A stretch of DNA of 64,000 nucleotides from Actinomycetes bacterium (GCA_024641245.1 JAHEDK010000013.1:1-64000), one strand, 5' to 3'. Counted from the stretch's first letter, positions 20,189 to 29,849 are shown. Notes: generated by a model not told the origin, from the letters alone. Translations and numbers: made by a program.

Positions 20189-20594
20189 AGTCTGAGCAGA
20201 TCATCTTGCGTCGATTCGCCAGCTGGCTCGTCCGCTTTACGAGGAAGCATGACGAGCAGACGAACTCATCGACCTGCGCCTGCTGGGCATCGATATTCAT
20301 CGTCAACTCTTCCCGACGAATCGCCCGCAGCTCGGCCACCTCATCGACGAGCAGCGCTTCGGCCACTTCGTCGTCGAGCAACTCGAGTTCTTCGGCTTCG
20401 AGTTCCTCGAGTGCCTCGGTCTCCGTCTCGATCTCTATTTCATCGTCCTCGACGTCGTCGATGACGTCGTCGTCGACGATGTCATCAACCTCGCTCACCA
20501 CATCGTCATCGAGGTCCGCGTCCTCATCAAAATCGTCTTCGACGTCGTCATCGAGCACTTCGTCGGGATCTGTCAAAACATCATCCTGTGCCAT
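20178..20594 (-). CDS. DUF4193 family acidic zinc-ribbon protein
   Basis: The 138-aa protein has a very acidic N-terminal two-thirds (long Asp/Glu/Val runs, residues 5-85) and a conserved C-terminus, REELTMNIDAQQA followed by EFVCSSCFLVKRTSQLA and MICSDCA, a four-cysteine zinc ribbon. This tail defines DUF4193, found across Actinobacteria; function is unknown. The start at 20594 has GGAGGTGAAC directly upstream. The acidic run makes the DNA a GAC/GTC-rich low-complexity tract with a long serine-rich open frame on the other strand, which is a shadow. Confidence 0.85.
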   Translation of the reverse strand: MAQDDVLTDPDEVLDDDVEDDFDEDADLDDDVVSEVDDIVDDDVIDDVEDDEIEIETETEALEELEAEELELLDDEVAEALLVDEVAELRAIRREELTMNIDAQQAQVDEFVCSSCFLVKRTSQLANRRKMICSDCAS

Positions 20595-20701
20595 GTTCAC
20601 CTCCGTCGAGCGGCAGGAGTATAGGTTCCCGGGCCGGGTCCGTGACGCCGCAGGCGATTTGGCCCCAATCAATGGATCGAGGCGTTATCGACCGGCGAGT
20701 G

Positions 20702-21586
20702 TCAAATCTTGAATTCGATGGCATTTGGCACCATATGCACCTGGAGGGGGGTCATGCCGAGTGGTTCACCGTCAACCTCGACCGGCCATGGGATCTCCGT
20801 CTCGATTGAGACGTCGGCGGCCGGCATCCGGTGAACACCGGGGTGGTTGCCGTGCATGCCGACCTTGATCTTCCGGAAGAGCGGAACGGCAGACCTGCGC
20901 AATACCGAAAACGCCTGAACATCTAGCTTGCCGTCCCGGAGTGAGGCTCGAGGAGCAATATTCAGTCCTCCGCCGAAGAACTGACCGTTGGCCGCCACGA
21001 CTGCCAGGGCCGGACCTTCGAAAGACCTCGTCCCCGCCTCGACCTTGATCACGGCCGACGGAAATCGCGGCAAGGTGGCCCAGAAAGCGATTTGGTACTT
21101 GGCGGCGCCGATTCGACGCGGCAGTCGTTCGGCGATTCCTGCCGTCGCCGCTCCCAGTCCAGCCTGAACCTCGTTGATGAAAGCACGCTTGCCCCAGGAA
21201 CCCTCTGCGATGCCGACATCGACGGGATAGGTGCGCTCACCCACGAGATGGGCGGCAGCCTCTTCGATTCGTTGCGGCAACGCGAACGTTCTTGCGAAAT
21301 CGGAGCCGGTCCCCGACGGCAATAGGGCAACAACAGGTGGTTCGGTCCAAGTCCTTTGCATCAGTGCATCGACAACCACATTCAGAGTGCCGTCTCCCCC
21401 AACGACGGCGAAACGGGTCCAGCCCGCTTCAGCGGCGGTGAGGGTTTCCTCTCGCATCGCCTCGATACCATCCGGGGATTCGGCGTCTGACTCGAGTCCG
21501 AATGCGGTCAAAGCATTGCGGGCGCGATCCTCGAGGCGATGCCGGTCACCGGCCCGGGCGTTGACCATCACTTTCCAGGCCGTCAT
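20702..21586 (-). CDS. diacylglycerol kinase-like lipid kinase
   Basis: The 294-aa protein has the DagK/LCB5 catalytic domain: AVVGGDGTLNVVVDALM (GGDGT nucleotide-binding motif), LLPSGTGSDFARTFALP and the C-terminal EVDGEPLGMTP. It would phosphorylate diacylglycerol or a related lipid at the membrane. It starts by a 4-nt overlap with helY (ATGA). NADK-like fold relatives include YegS and BmrU; the exact lipid is unknown. Confidence 0.88.
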   Translation of the reverse strand: MTAWKVMVNARAGDRHRLEDRARNALTAFGLESDAESPDGIEAMREETLTAAEAGWTRFAVVGGDGTLNVVVDALMQRTWTEPPVVALLPSGTGSDFARTFALPQRIEEAAAHLVGERTYPVDVGIAEGSWGKRAFINEVQAGLGAATAGIAERLPRRIGAAKYQIAFWATLPRFPSAVIKVEAGTRSFEGPALAVVAANGQFFGGGLNIAPRASLRDGKLDVQAFSVLRRSAVPLFRKIKVGMHGNHPGVHRMPAADVSIETEIPWPVEVDGEPLGMTPLQVHMVPNAIEFKI

Positions 21587-24120
21587 TGTTGCCCTCCTGC
21601 CGCGACCACGCCACGGTCGACGGCCCGAATCGCTTCTCGAGCAAGACTCGCCAGGACCGGGAACCCGTCCCGGAGTTGTCGCAGCAAGTCGAGCACTTGC
21701 CGCAGATTACGCACGAAGTCCCCCGCCGCGACGTCTTCGTCCTCGAGAACCTCTTCGAGCGAAGCCCCGGAGGCCCAACCAAATACCGTGTCGGCGTATC
21801 CAGGTTCGGGTCGACGCGTGGGTTTCAAGCGCCGGTTTGACTCTTCCTCGACCAAAACCCGCCACGTTCGTTCGATCTCTTTCCAGCGGTCGTCGAACCG
21901 ACCCGTCGGGGAACGAAATCCATCTCCCGCCCCGCGCGGATCGTAGACGAACACGGACACAACGGCTGCCAGCTCGGCTGCTGACAACCCATCGAGGACT
22001 CCGGTGCGAATCGACTCGGTGAGCAAGAGGTCCAGTTCGTTGTATACGACCCGAAGCTGCTCCCCCGCTTCACTCAGACTCCATCCGCGAACGTATCCGC
22101 GGGCCTCGAGGAGATCCAGGATCGAATCGAATTCTTCGATCAAATCTGACTCCCCGGCACCCAGCCGCTTGCGCCTGCGGGCCAGGTCCTTCTCCAGCCG
22201 CAACGCCTTCTGCGCTGTGCGAACGTGCCCGGCAACATCAGGGCACGTGGACACAGGATGCCCTCCTGCTCGCTCCGAGATAGTCCATCCGAGCACCTCT
22301 TCCACAACGGGTTCGAACCCCTGTAGAAGGCGTCCGACACGATGGTGGAATCGTTGATCCTTCGGACGGTACGGCTGCGGAAGCCGCACGCGGCCAAGGC
22401 GGGCCGTTCCGGGAGCGAGCTCGCGGAGGCGAATCCTCCGTAGCTTGCCTGTATCGCTCACGACAACGATCCGGGGATCGGCGGATCGCCACCGATCCCG
22501 CTGCAGAACAACCGTACGATCTTTTCCCCGTTCACCAACCTGTTCGATCACATCGCCGGCCTCGAGATCCAACACACCCCGCTCGGACCGCATAGGCGCC
22601 TCCCCGACCAGCCCTACGAATTCGAAGATGTCGCCGCGTTCGCAGGCGGCCAGGGACCGCAGTTGAGCGAGCTCTCCTTCGAGCCGGTCGATGGACTCCC
22701 CGGCCGCTTTTGCAGAGCTTCGCCGCTGAAAATTGGCGAACGAGGCCTCGAGTAAGCGCTCCGCCTCATCCTGTGGGTAGTTGGCAACGAGATTTGCAGC
22801 CATGTTGTAGGTCGGTCGAAAGCTCGATCGGAGAGGATGCGCCCCCACGCCGGCGATCGAAGCGACCCGGTCGAAACCGACGAACGGGGAGAACAGAGAG
22901 ATCCCGTATCCGTGGTCGTCGATTCCGCGACGTCCCGCCCGGCCGGTGAGCTGGGTGTAATCACCCGGTCGAAGCAGCTCATGCGTCTCTCCGTTGAACT
23001 TGCTCATGCTCTCCAACACAACCGTTCTGGCCGGCATGTTGATGCCCAGTGCCAGCGTCTCCGTGGCGAACACCACTTTCACGAGACCCGCTGCAAAGGC
23101 TTCTTCGACGCTCTCTTTGAATGCCGGCACCATTCCCGCGTGATGAGCTGCAACGCCGGATTCCAGCTGGGCCACCCACCGTTCGTATCCGAGCGCCTGG
23201 AGATCACTGGTGGCGAGATGCGCCGTGCGGCGCTCGACGATCTCCCGCAACGATGCGCTATCTCCTCCGGCGCCTAGTCGAAGGCCGGCAGAAGCCAGGG
23301 TGGCGGCAGCACTGTCGCACCCTGCTCTGCTGAAGACGAAGTAGATCGCCGGCAGCATGTCTGCCCGGGCGAGTTGTTCGACAACATCGAACCTGCGCGG
23401 AGTCACGAACCTCCGGCGCCGCCCCTTGCGCTGGCTGAGCAGTCGCTCGACCGCACCGTTCGGACGCTCTGCCTCGTCGCCGACAAACATCGGGAAGAGC
23501 TTGAGAGGATCCTCTGCCCAGAGGTCCTTGAGGAAGTAGAGGCTCTCGAGCGGAACGGGACGTTGGGACTCAACCACCAGCGAGGTTGGTCCGCGCCGCT
23601 CCCTCACCCAGTCGGCCAGTTCCCCAGCATTCGCAATCGTGGCCGAGAGGCAGACCAGTCGAATGTGGGGAGGAGCGTGGATGATGATCTCTTCCCAAAC
23701 CGGGCCACGAACCTGATCCTGGAGGTAGTGGACTTCGTCGAGCACAACGCTTTCTACGTCCGCCAGCGCAGGAGTCTCCTGGTAGATCATGTTCCGCAGC
23801 ACTTCGGTCGTCATCACAACCACCGGCGCATCGCCGTTGATCGAGTTGTCCCCGGTCAGCAATCCGACCCGTTTCTGGCCGTAGACCGCAATGAACTCGG
23901 CGAACTTCTGGTTGCTCAATGCTTTGATCGGGGTCGTGTAGAACGCCCGCTTGCCGTGTTCGGCCGCTCGATAGACCGCCGCCTCGGCGATCAGAGTTTT
24001 GCCTGCTCCCGTCGGCGCCGATACGACAATAGATTCGTCGCGCTCGAGTATTTCGAAGGCCTGGCGTTGAAAACGATCTGGTATGAAGTCCAACTGCGAT
24101 ATGTACGCGGCCAGGCTCAT
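21583..24120 (-). CDS. helY: Ski2/Mtr4-like RNA helicase HelY
   Basis: The 845-aa DExH helicase has Q-motif-like FIPDRFQRQAFEIL, Walker A VSAPTGAGKTLIAEAAVY, DEVH in VVLDEVHYLQDQVRGPVWEE, ATIANAGELADW, the second RecA domain with FVFSRAGCD, FATETLALGINMPA and LTGRAGRRGIDDHGYG, then a long C-terminal region with the DSHCT-like end. This is the actinobacterial HelY family (Rv2092c), which follows tatAC downstream of pafBC in mycobacteria. The ATG at 24120 is preferred for its ATGA overlap with tatC; a GTG at 24135 is the alternative. Confidence 0.94.
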   Translation of the reverse strand: MSLAAYISQLDFIPDRFQRQAFEILERDESIVVSAPTGAGKTLIAEAAVYRAAEHGKRAFYTTPIKALSNQKFAEFIAVYGQKRVGLLTGDNSINGDAPVVVMTTEVLRNMIYQETPALADVESVVLDEVHYLQDQVRGPVWEEIIIHAPPHIRLVCLSATIANAGELADWVRERRGPTSLVVESQRPVPLESLYFLKDLWAEDPLKLFPMFVGDEAERPNGAVERLLSQRKGRRRRFVTPRRFDVVEQLARADMLPAIYFVFSRAGCDSAAATLASAGLRLGAGGDSASLREIVERRTAHLATSDLQALGYERWVAQLESGVAAHHAGMVPAFKESVEEAFAAGLVKVVFATETLALGINMPARTVVLESMSKFNGETHELLRPGDYTQLTGRAGRRGIDDHGYGISLFSPFVGFDRVASIAGVGAHPLRSSFRPTYNMAANLVANYPQDEAERLLEASFANFQRRSSAKAAGESIDRLEGELAQLRSLAACERGDIFEFVGLVGEAPMRSERGVLDLEAGDVIEQVGERGKDRTVVLQRDRWRSADPRIVVVSDTGKLRRIRLRELAPGTARLGRVRLPQPYRPKDQRFHHRVGRLLQGFEPVVEEVLGWTISERAGGHPVSTCPDVAGHVRTAQKALRLEKDLARRRKRLGAGESDLIEEFDSILDLLEARGYVRGWSLSEAGEQLRVVYNELDLLLTESIRTGVLDGLSAAELAAVVSVFVYDPRGAGDGFRSPTGRFDDRWKEIERTWRVLVEEESNRRLKPTRRPEPGYADTVFGWASGASLEEVLEDEDVAAGDFVRNLRQVLDLLRQLRDGFPVLASLAREAIRAVDRGVVAAGGQQ

Positions 24121-24827
24121 CTTCTCAGTGTCCACCTGATCAGCCAGATGGTGATCTCATACAGCAGGTAAAGGGGTCCACTCAGCAGGAGCAGCGTGTA
24201 CGGATCTCCGGTCGGCGTAACCACCGCGGCCACGATGACGATGATGGTGATCGCCCACCGGCGCGACCCGGCGAGCTTCTCTGAGGTGATGAGGCCTGCG
24301 GCGGCGGCGGCGTAGAGGAACACCGGAAACTCAAAGGAGAGCCCGAACACGAGCATCACCATGGTCACGAACTTCAGGTACTCCGTTATCTGCAGCCGGA
24401 ATTCGACCTCGAGCACGGAAGCAAAGAACTCGAGGCCGCGCGGCAGAATCCAATAGGCGAACACGACGCCGCCCAGGAAGAGAATCACGAGAGCGGTGAC
24501 GATGGGAATCGTCCAGCGGCGCTCGCGGGGACTTAGAGCAGGATTGATGAACGCCCAGATCTGATACAGCAGCACCGGGCTGGCCAACAGCACCCCACCG
24601 AAGAACGCGATTCGCATGGCAGCCCCGAATGCTTCCGTTGGCTTCAGGGCGATCAACTCGCCTGCCCCACCGATGTCCCGATACGGCTGAACCAACACGT
24701 CGAGAATCCAATCGCGAAAGATGAAGGCGACGACAGACGTGATGACGAGGACGATCGCCGACTTGACGACACGCCAGCGGAACTCCTCGAGGTGTTCGAG
24801 AATGGTCTGTCGGCGCTCGTCGCTCAA
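24117..24827 (-). CDS. tatC: Sec-independent translocase TatC
   Basis: TatC is the receptor for twin-arginine signal peptides. The 236-aa protein has the cytoplasmic N-terminus with ILEHLEEFRWRVVKSA, six predicted membrane segments, and the FGLSFEFPVFLYA motif with the conserved Glu (about residue 165). It is coupled with tatA upstream and helY downstream by 4-nt overlaps. Confidence 0.95.
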   Translation of the reverse strand: MSDERRQTILEHLEEFRWRVVKSAIVLVITSVVAFIFRDWILDVLVQPYRDIGGAGELIALKPTEAFGAAMRIAFFGGVLLASPVLLYQIWAFINPALSPRERRWTIPIVTALVILFLGGVVFAYWILPRGLEFFASVLEVEFRLQITEYLKFVTMVMLVFGLSFEFPVFLYAAAAAGLITSEKLAGSRRWAITIIVIVAAVVTPTGDPYTLLLLSGPLYLLYEITIWLIRWTLRR

Positions 24828-25261
24828 TCCGGCTCCCCGTCGAGCAGGTCCTCGCCTGCTTCGATTCGATCTAGATCCTCCAAAGCGTCACCCGGCGTCG
24901 GTCCCGACCCGGCAACAGGTCCAACCCAATCGGCCGATGCAAGTTTTTCGACGTCCTTCAGGTCGTCTTGGAGTTGGTCGAGAGGTTCGGCAAGGTCTTT
25001 CCTCATCGCATCGATCGGCCCCCGGATCTCTTTCTCGATGTCCTGTATTGGGCCGATCAGATCCTGCGTGATTTCCTTGAGAGGCTCATTGATTGCCGAT
25101 ACCTCGCGTTCGATGCCTTGGCGGAATTCACGGGAGATCGTTCGCAGTTCGCGCGCCCACTTCCCCGCCGTTCTACTGATCTCAGGCAGACGTTTCGGGC
25201 CAAAGGCGATCAGCACGACCAGGCCGATTATGGCGAATTCGGTGAGAGAGACATCAGGCAT
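24824..25261 (-). CDS. tatA: Tat translocase subunit TatA/TatB
   Basis: The protein has one N-terminal membrane helix (SLTEFAIIGLVVLIAFGPKR) with the FGPKRLPE hinge, an amphipathic helix, and a long acidic tail. The tail (about 145 aa in total) is longer than typical TatA and more like TatB, so it may serve either or both roles; no other tatA/tatB-like gene occurs in the window. The start is ATG 25261 with GTG 25270 as alternative. It overlaps tatC by 4 nt. Confidence 0.87.
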   Translation of the reverse strand: MPDVSLTEFAIIGLVVLIAFGPKRLPEISRTAGKWARELRTISREFRQGIEREVSAINEPLKEITQDLIGPIQDIEKEIRGPIDAMRKDLAEPLDQLQDDLKDVEKLASADWVGPVAGSGPTPGDALEDLDRIEAGEDLLDGEPD

Positions 25262-25381
25262 GTGAGGCACATGCTAGGAGGATCTGGTGCTTGGTCGATG
25301 CGAAAGGAGAAGCGGAATCACGTGACGGCGAATGCCGCCTCACCGACTGGAGGATTCCCGAAGGTTCGAGAGCCCAGCCGG

Positions 25382-25672
25382 TCAGGTGGCAAGAAGGCGG
25401 ACGAGGTCTTCTTCGTCGCGCAGTGCTGCTGCAAAGGCGGCGATCTCGTCTTCTGTGATCGGATCTGTCGGGAGCACGTCGTAGGCGACGCCTGTAGCGA
25501 GCAGCACACTCACAACCCGGGCGTTGGCCGGCCGCCGCTGGATGTGATCGCAGGCCGGGCAAGTGAACCGGTAGTTGCCTGCATCCTTCATCGGGTCGAG
25601 TTCGAGTCGCAAATCCTTGGGATGCAGCTCGATGTCTCCGCACAGCCGACAGGTGGTTTTGATGGTGGTCAT
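25382..25672 (-). CDS. zinc-ribbon protein between pafC and tatA
   Basis: The 96-aa protein begins MTTIKTTCRLCGDIELHPKD and continues with YRFTCPACDHIQ, giving two CxxC knuckles 30 residues apart, a zinc ribbon. The acidic helical C-terminus (PITEDEIAAFAAAL) has no recognised motif. Similar small zinc-ribbon proteins occur near tat genes in other actinobacteria, but I cannot name a function. The ATG at 25672 starts immediately before the ribbon; the longer ORF to 25786 has no family support. Confidence 0.68.
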   Translation of the reverse strand: MTTIKTTCRLCGDIELHPKDLRLELDPMKDAGNYRFTCPACDHIQRRPANARVVSVLLATGVAYDVLPTDPITEDEIAAFAAALRDEEDLVRLLAT

Positions 25673-25842
25673 CTTGTTGGGTTCTCCGCAACCGCTTGTT
25701 GCCAGAGATATCGGTGATGAAGAGCCGAAACTGAAGAGGTTTCGCGATGCCGTTCGAGGAAGCCCTCCAACCAAGAGCCATCTCATCGCGGCTCGCTGCT
25801 CTGTTGACAGGTCTTGAATTCCAGCCGAGGCCGGTGCCGGCG

Positions 25843-26772
25843 CTACGCCGAGGCGTACCGGGAGAGGATCCGACTGCGCAGATCCGCGAGCGCTTCGGCA
25901 ACACCGGGGCCCTCAACGAGTGCGGCCTCGCTCCCGAGCCTGAGCAGGAGTCGTGCAATCACTGCGACATCGCTGGCCGAGAACCTGATCACGAGACCGG
26001 ACTCGAGATCTTCGACAACCTCGATCGGGTAGTACTCGGCCACCCAGCGAGCCCGGTTGGTCAGGTGGATGGTGGCGCGTACGTCATCTTCTCCCGGCAG
26101 GTAGCGCACTTCAACTGGTGGGGGATCCTCCGGCGGAATGAAGGCCTCGTCGGTGACCTCCGCCCGGCGAATCCGATCGACCCGGAAGATGCGTTCTCCC
26201 TCTGCCGTCCGGCAGTAGGCAGACAGATACCAGTTACCGAGGGCCGAAGCGACACTCCATGGTTCAACCGATCGGGCTTTCGTCTCGCCTTTGCCAAGGG
26301 AGGAGTACACGATCTCCACGACCCGGCCCCCGGCAGCCGCCGTGCGTAGCATGCCGACCAGCTCCGGTTCGCCGGAGACATCGACCGCCAGTACCTCTCC
26401 GCCCTCGGGAGTGAGCGCGGCGCTGAGCTTCTCAACCGCTCGTTCGAGTGCCGGTGGGGCTTGACCGCTACTGATCAACGCCAACCCGGCCGCCAACAGT
26501 CCGAGTCCTTCGGCAGGAGTGAGCCGGAGCGGACTTGCGAAGTAATCCGCCATGTCAACGATTACCTCATCGTCCTCCACGTAGGCGACCATCAGATCAC
26601 CAGGCCCGTATCCCGGAAGTCCGCACACGAAGACGAGATCGAGGTCGGCGATCAGGTCTCTTCTGGAATAGCCGAACCGGTCGCAGACTTCATCTACCGC
26701 GGCACCCGGGTTGGCGATCACCCAGGGAAGCATGGAGAGGATCCTGTTCAGTCGCTGCGCAGTCCGGGTCAT
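25843..26772 (-). CDS. pafC: WYL-domain transcriptional regulator PafC
   Basis: The 309-aa protein has an N-terminal helix-turn-helix (TAQRLNRILSMLPWVIANPG, then VCDRFGYSRRDLIADL), a WYL domain (middle, with EPWSVASALGNWYLSAYCR) and a WCX extension. PafB and PafC form the heteromeric activator of the mycobacterial RecA-independent DNA-damage response and sit downstream of pafA. The start at 26772 overlaps the pafB stop as ATGA; the longer ORF to 26859 reads into pafB. The WYL motif itself reads WYL in NWYLSAY. Confidence 0.9.
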   Translation of the reverse strand: MTRTAQRLNRILSMLPWVIANPGAAVDEVCDRFGYSRRDLIADLDLVFVCGLPGYGPGDLMVAYVEDDEVIVDMADYFASPLRLTPAEGLGLLAAGLALISSGQAPPALERAVEKLSAALTPEGGEVLAVDVSGEPELVGMLRTAAAGGRVVEIVYSSLGKGETKARSVEPWSVASALGNWYLSAYCRTAEGERIFRVDRIRRAEVTDEAFIPPEDPPPVEVRYLPGEDDVRATIHLTNRARWVAEYYPIEVVEDLESGLVIRFSASDVAVIARLLLRLGSEAALVEGPGVAEALADLRSRILSRYASA

Positions 26773-27692
26773 CCCGCGCCCTCCACCCGCTGCATGAGCC
26801 TGGCCCGAAGTTCGGCAGGAGCCAGCACCTCCGCCTTTTCTTCGAATGCCAGCAACCATCCAATGAATGCGTCCTCATTGGCCACGTCGAGCCGAGCTGT
26901 GATCGATCCGTCATCGTGGTGTTCGCGTCCGGCATTCGGGGGAAGCTGGCGCTCCGCCCACCAGGCGACGTCGGAATCGAACTGCACCTCCGCCCGGACA
27001 TCACCTTCGCCCGCTTCCCATGGCGCCCTGGGGAGCGCTTCAGCCGCCTTGAACCCAACCGGGCGTTCGAACGTTCCGGGCTCCGACCCGATTGCCATGT
27101 TGGAGGTCCGGTCGATGCGAAAAGCCTTCACTTCCTCTCCAGATTCCTTCCCGACCACATACCAGTGCCCGCGCTGATGCACCAGACCGTACGGGTGGAT
27201 GCTGCGGCCGCGTTCCCGATACACGAATCCCAGGGAAGACCGATCCGCTACCGCCTGGAATGCCGTTGAGAGGTCGGTCGACCCGAGCCCGAGCTCGGCA
27301 GCCAGCGGTTCACCGCCACCCGAGAACGGGATGCCACCCAGTTTCAGAATTGCCTCCGGGCCTTGCGGTTGTCCGCCCAGCCGGACGATCTGTGCCGCCA
27401 GCCAGAGCGCCGTGCGTTCCTCGTCCGTCAGTCCCGGATCAGCGAGTTGATACTCCTCAGGTGGCAGGACGTACCCGAATTCGATCTCCCAGATGTCGGT
27501 CGGCTGCAGGGAGATGGGAATCCCCATCTCTCGCAGAAGTTCTTTGTCTCGTTCGAACATCCGGTGAAAGGCGTCGTCTGTCTTTCCCTCGTAGCCGGCC
27601 ACGGTATAACGGATCTCGTCCGCTGAAACGGGGCGATTCGCGGTCAGCAGGCAGGCGAGCAGGTTCAGGAGGCGTTCGAGCACGTTCTTCAT
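26769..27692 (-). CDS. pafB: WYL-domain transcriptional regulator PafB
   Basis: The 307-aa partner of PafC has an N-terminal HTH (VLERLLNLLACLLTANRPVS, then FERDKELLREMGIPI), a WYL domain with HPYGLVHQRGHWYVVGK, and a WCX domain ending RLMQRVEGAG. The aromatic YGLV...WYVV segment aligns with the WYL ligand pocket, which in PafBC senses single-stranded DNA. The gene starts 81 nt after pafA, the largest gap in this strand between 21583 and 29129 apart from 25673-25842, and has its own promoter motif. Confidence 0.9.
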   Translation of the reverse strand: MKNVLERLLNLLACLLTANRPVSADEIRYTVAGYEGKTDDAFHRMFERDKELLREMGIPISLQPTDIWEIEFGYVLPPEEYQLADPGLTDEERTALWLAAQIVRLGGQPQGPEAILKLGGIPFSGGGEPLAAELGLGSTDLSTAFQAVADRSSLGFVYRERGRSIHPYGLVHQRGHWYVVGKESGEEVKAFRIDRTSNMAIGSEPGTFERPVGFKAAEALPRAPWEAGEGDVRAEVQFDSDVAWWAERQLPPNAGREHHDDGSITARLDVANEDAFIGWLLAFEEKAEVLAPAELRARLMQRVEGAG

Positions 27693-27701
27693 GACAACGA
27701 C

Positions 27702-27726
27702 AGCGTACGGCGAGGGGCACCGACTA
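27702..27726 (-). promoter_or_regulatory. PafBC-type (RecA-NDp-like) promoter before pafB
   Basis: On the minus strand TAGTCGGTG (27726-27718) is followed by 10 nt and TACGCT (27707-27702), ending 9 nt before the pafB ATG. This resembles the mycobacterial damage-inducible consensus TTGTCRGTG-N8-TANNNT recognised through PafBC, with one mismatch (A for T at position 2) and a spacer 2 nt longer. It would make pafBC self-regulated. Binding is not shown by the sequence. Confidence 0.45.
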
Positions 27727-27773
27727 GGAAGGATCTCGACGAAGAGCGGCGAGCTACTCGTCCCGACGGCGAC

Positions 27774-29129
27774 TCAGAGGCTCTCGATCATCTTCTCGAC
27801 CCGCTCATCTTGCGACTTGAACGGATCCTTGCAGAGAACAGTTCGTTGAGCTTGATCGTTGAGTTTCAGGTGCACCCAGTCGACCGTGAAATCGCGCCGC
27901 TTCTCCTTGGCAGCGCGAATGAACTCTCCCCGCAGTCGAGCCCTGGTCGTCTGGGGCGCCTGCTCCATAGCTTCGTCGATCGCCCGATCCGTCACCACCC
28001 TGTCGGCGAAACCGCGTCGTTCGAGGACGTAATAGAGGCCGCGCGATCGGTTTACGTCGTGATAGCTGAGATCGATCATCGCCAGGTGCGGGCTCGACAG
28101 CGGCAGGTGGTGCCGCTCCCGAAATCGCTCAATGATGTGATACTTCATTACCCAGTCGACCTCACGATCGAGGCGAAGTGGATCCTTCTCGAGATTCGTC
28201 AGTAGGTGTTCCCACATCTCGACGGCGCGTTGCACAGGAGCCGGGAACCCCACCGTGCGCGAGTAGCGCAGGGCTCGATCGAAATACTCCCACTGAACAT
28301 CGAGCGCAGTCAGTTCACGACCGTTGTGTAGTCGGATCGGACGCCTACACGTGGGGTCATGGCTGATCTCCCGAATGGCCCGGATCGGATTCTCGAGCGT
28401 GAGATCGCGAAACACGACATCGTCCTCGAGCATCTGGAGAATGGCGGCCACGGTCCCCACTTTCACGAAGGTGGCGTATTCCGACATGTTGGAGTCACCG
28501 GCGATTACATGAAGCCTGCGATACCGCTCTGCGTCGGCGTGCGGTTCGTCCCGGGTGTTGATGATCGGTCGACTGCGCGTCGTCGCAGATGACACACCTT
28601 CCCAGATGTGTTCGGCTCGTTGCGCAATAGAGAAGGCCGTTCCCCGGGCAGTTTGGAGCAATTTCCCTGCGCCTGAGTAGATCTGCCGGGTCACGAGAAA
28701 GGGAATGAGAGTGTCGACGGTTCGCTGGAAATCTCCATGACGGCTGATGAGGTAGTTCTCGTGGCATCCATACGAGTTCCCGGCCGAGTCGGTGTTGTTC
28801 TTAAAAAGGTGGATCTCTCCCTTGATCCCTTCCTCCTCGAGGCGTTCCTCGGCCGCGAACACGAGGTCCTCGAGGATCCGTTCACCAGCCTTGTCGTGCG
28901 CAATCAGGTCGTTGAGGTTGTCGCACTCAGGCGTGGCATACTCGGGATGAGATCCGACATCGAGGTAGAGACGAGAACCATTCTCGAGGAATACGTTCGA
29001 CGATCGCCCCCAGCTGACCACGCGGCGGAACAGGTACCTGGCCACCTCGTCGGGACTCAGACGTCGCTGGCCCCGCCACGTGCAGGTCACCCCGTATTCG
29101 TTCTCGAGTCCGAAGATGCGGCGCTCCAC
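27774..29129 (-). CDS. pafA: Pup-protein ligase PafA
   Basis: PafA joins the C-terminal Glu of Pup to substrate lysines using ATP. The 451-aa protein has the carboxylate-amine ligase fold: N-terminal [14 protein letters not shown] with the ATP/Mg Glu, [20 protein letters not shown], and [12 protein letters not shown]. The C-terminus is truncated relative to nothing obvious; length is close to M. tuberculosis PafA (452). It starts at ATG 29129, 57 nt downstream of prcA, as in other actinobacterial loci. Confidence 0.95.
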   Translation of the reverse strand: MERRIFGLENEYGVTCTWRGQRRLSPDEVARYLFRRVVSWGRSSNVFLENGSRLYLDVGSHPEYATPECDNLNDLIAHDKAGERILEDLVFAAEERLEEEGIKGEIHLFKNNTDSAGNSYGCHENYLISRHGDFQRTVDTLIPFLVTRQIYSGAGKLLQTARGTAFSIAQRAEHIWEGVSSATTRSRPIINTRDEPHADAERYRRLHVIAGDSNMSEYATFVKVGTVAAILQMLEDDVVFRDLTLENPIRAIREISHDPTCRRPIRLHNGRELTALDVQWEYFDRALRYSRTVGFPAPVQRAVEMWEHLLTNLEKDPLRLDREVDWVMKYHIIERFRERHHLPLSSPHLAMIDLSYHDVNRSRGLYYVLERRGFADRVVTDRAIDEAMEQAPQTTRARLRGEFIRAAKEKRRDFTVDWVHLKLNDQAQRTVLCKDPFKSQDERVEKMIESL

Positions 29130-29186
29130 ACGCTCAGCGTACAGCCCTACTGGTTACTGCGGGCGACACAGCATGGGGACCTGAGC

Positions 29187-29849
29187 TCAGTCGATCAATT
29201 CGTCCTCTGTGAGCCTTCGGAAGGTCCGACGCCCCAGCGAGCGGTCCAGTACCGCTCCCTCCCAGCCTTCGATGTCACGTTCGGCGTTGAGTGACCTGAA
29301 TGCGTCTTTGGCGATCGCCAGAGCAGCCTCGAACGACAACCCCTCCTCAAAGCGACTGCGGAGGTGCGATACCAACTCATCGGCCTGGCCGCCGATCGCG
29401 CTCACACCGTGCTCATCTGAGAGCGTCCCGTCGTAGAGGACTTTGAACATGTCGCTGCCGTCGTCGGAGATCCCCACCAGCAGAATCTCGACTTCATATG
29501 GCTTGATCTCATGGATGAATATATTGCCAAGCGTTTGGGCGAATGCGTTGGCCAGCCCCTTCACGTCGACGTCCGGGCGCCCGTACATGTAGCCCTTGAC
29601 GTCGGCATACCGGATGCCCGCCACCCGAAAGCTCTCAAACTCGTTGTAGCGGCCGACGCCGGCAAAAGCGATGCGATCGTAGATCTCGGAGATCTTGTGA
29701 AGAGTTCCACTGGGGTTCTCGGCCAGGAGAAGCGCTCCCCCGGCATACTGAACAGCTGCGATGCTCTTGCCGCGGGCAATCCCCTTCCTGGCATATTCTG
29801 CGCGATCCTTGACGAGTTGTTCCGGCGGAACATACATCGGCATGCTCAT
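29187..29849 (-). CDS. prcA: proteasome alpha subunit
   Basis: The 220-aa alpha-type subunit forms the outer rings of the 20S core. Its N-terminus (MYVPPEQLVKDRAEYARKGI) is the gate segment, then the core fold with ALLLAENPSGTLHKISEIYD and FAGVGRYNEFESFRVAGIR. There is no exposed N-terminal Thr, as expected. It overlaps prcB by ATGA. Confidence 0.95.
   Translation of the reverse strand: MSMPMYVPPEQLVKDRAEYARKGIARGKSIAAVQYAGGALLLAENPSGTLHKISEIYDRIAFAGVGRYNEFESFRVAGIRYADVKGYMYGRPDVDVKGLANAFAQTLGNIFIHEIKPYEVEILLVGISDDGSDMFKVLYDGTLSDEHGVSAIGGQADELVSHLRSRFEEGLSFEAALAIAKDAFRSLNAERDIEGWEGAVLDRSLGRRTFRRLTEDELID

Noticed and set aside
20178-20594. Low-complexity tract as a microsatellite
   Set aside because: The repetition follows from an Asp/Glu/Val-rich protein and the conserved zinc-ribbon end shows a real gene.
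20206-20712. Serine-rich 168-aa ORF on the plus strand
   Set aside because: It is the complement of the Asp/Glu run of the DUF4193 gene and shows no independent motif.
22309-22320. GGGTTCGAACCC resembling an SOS-type palindrome
   Set aside because: It lies inside helY coding sequence, far from any promoter; chance palindrome in GC-rich DNA.
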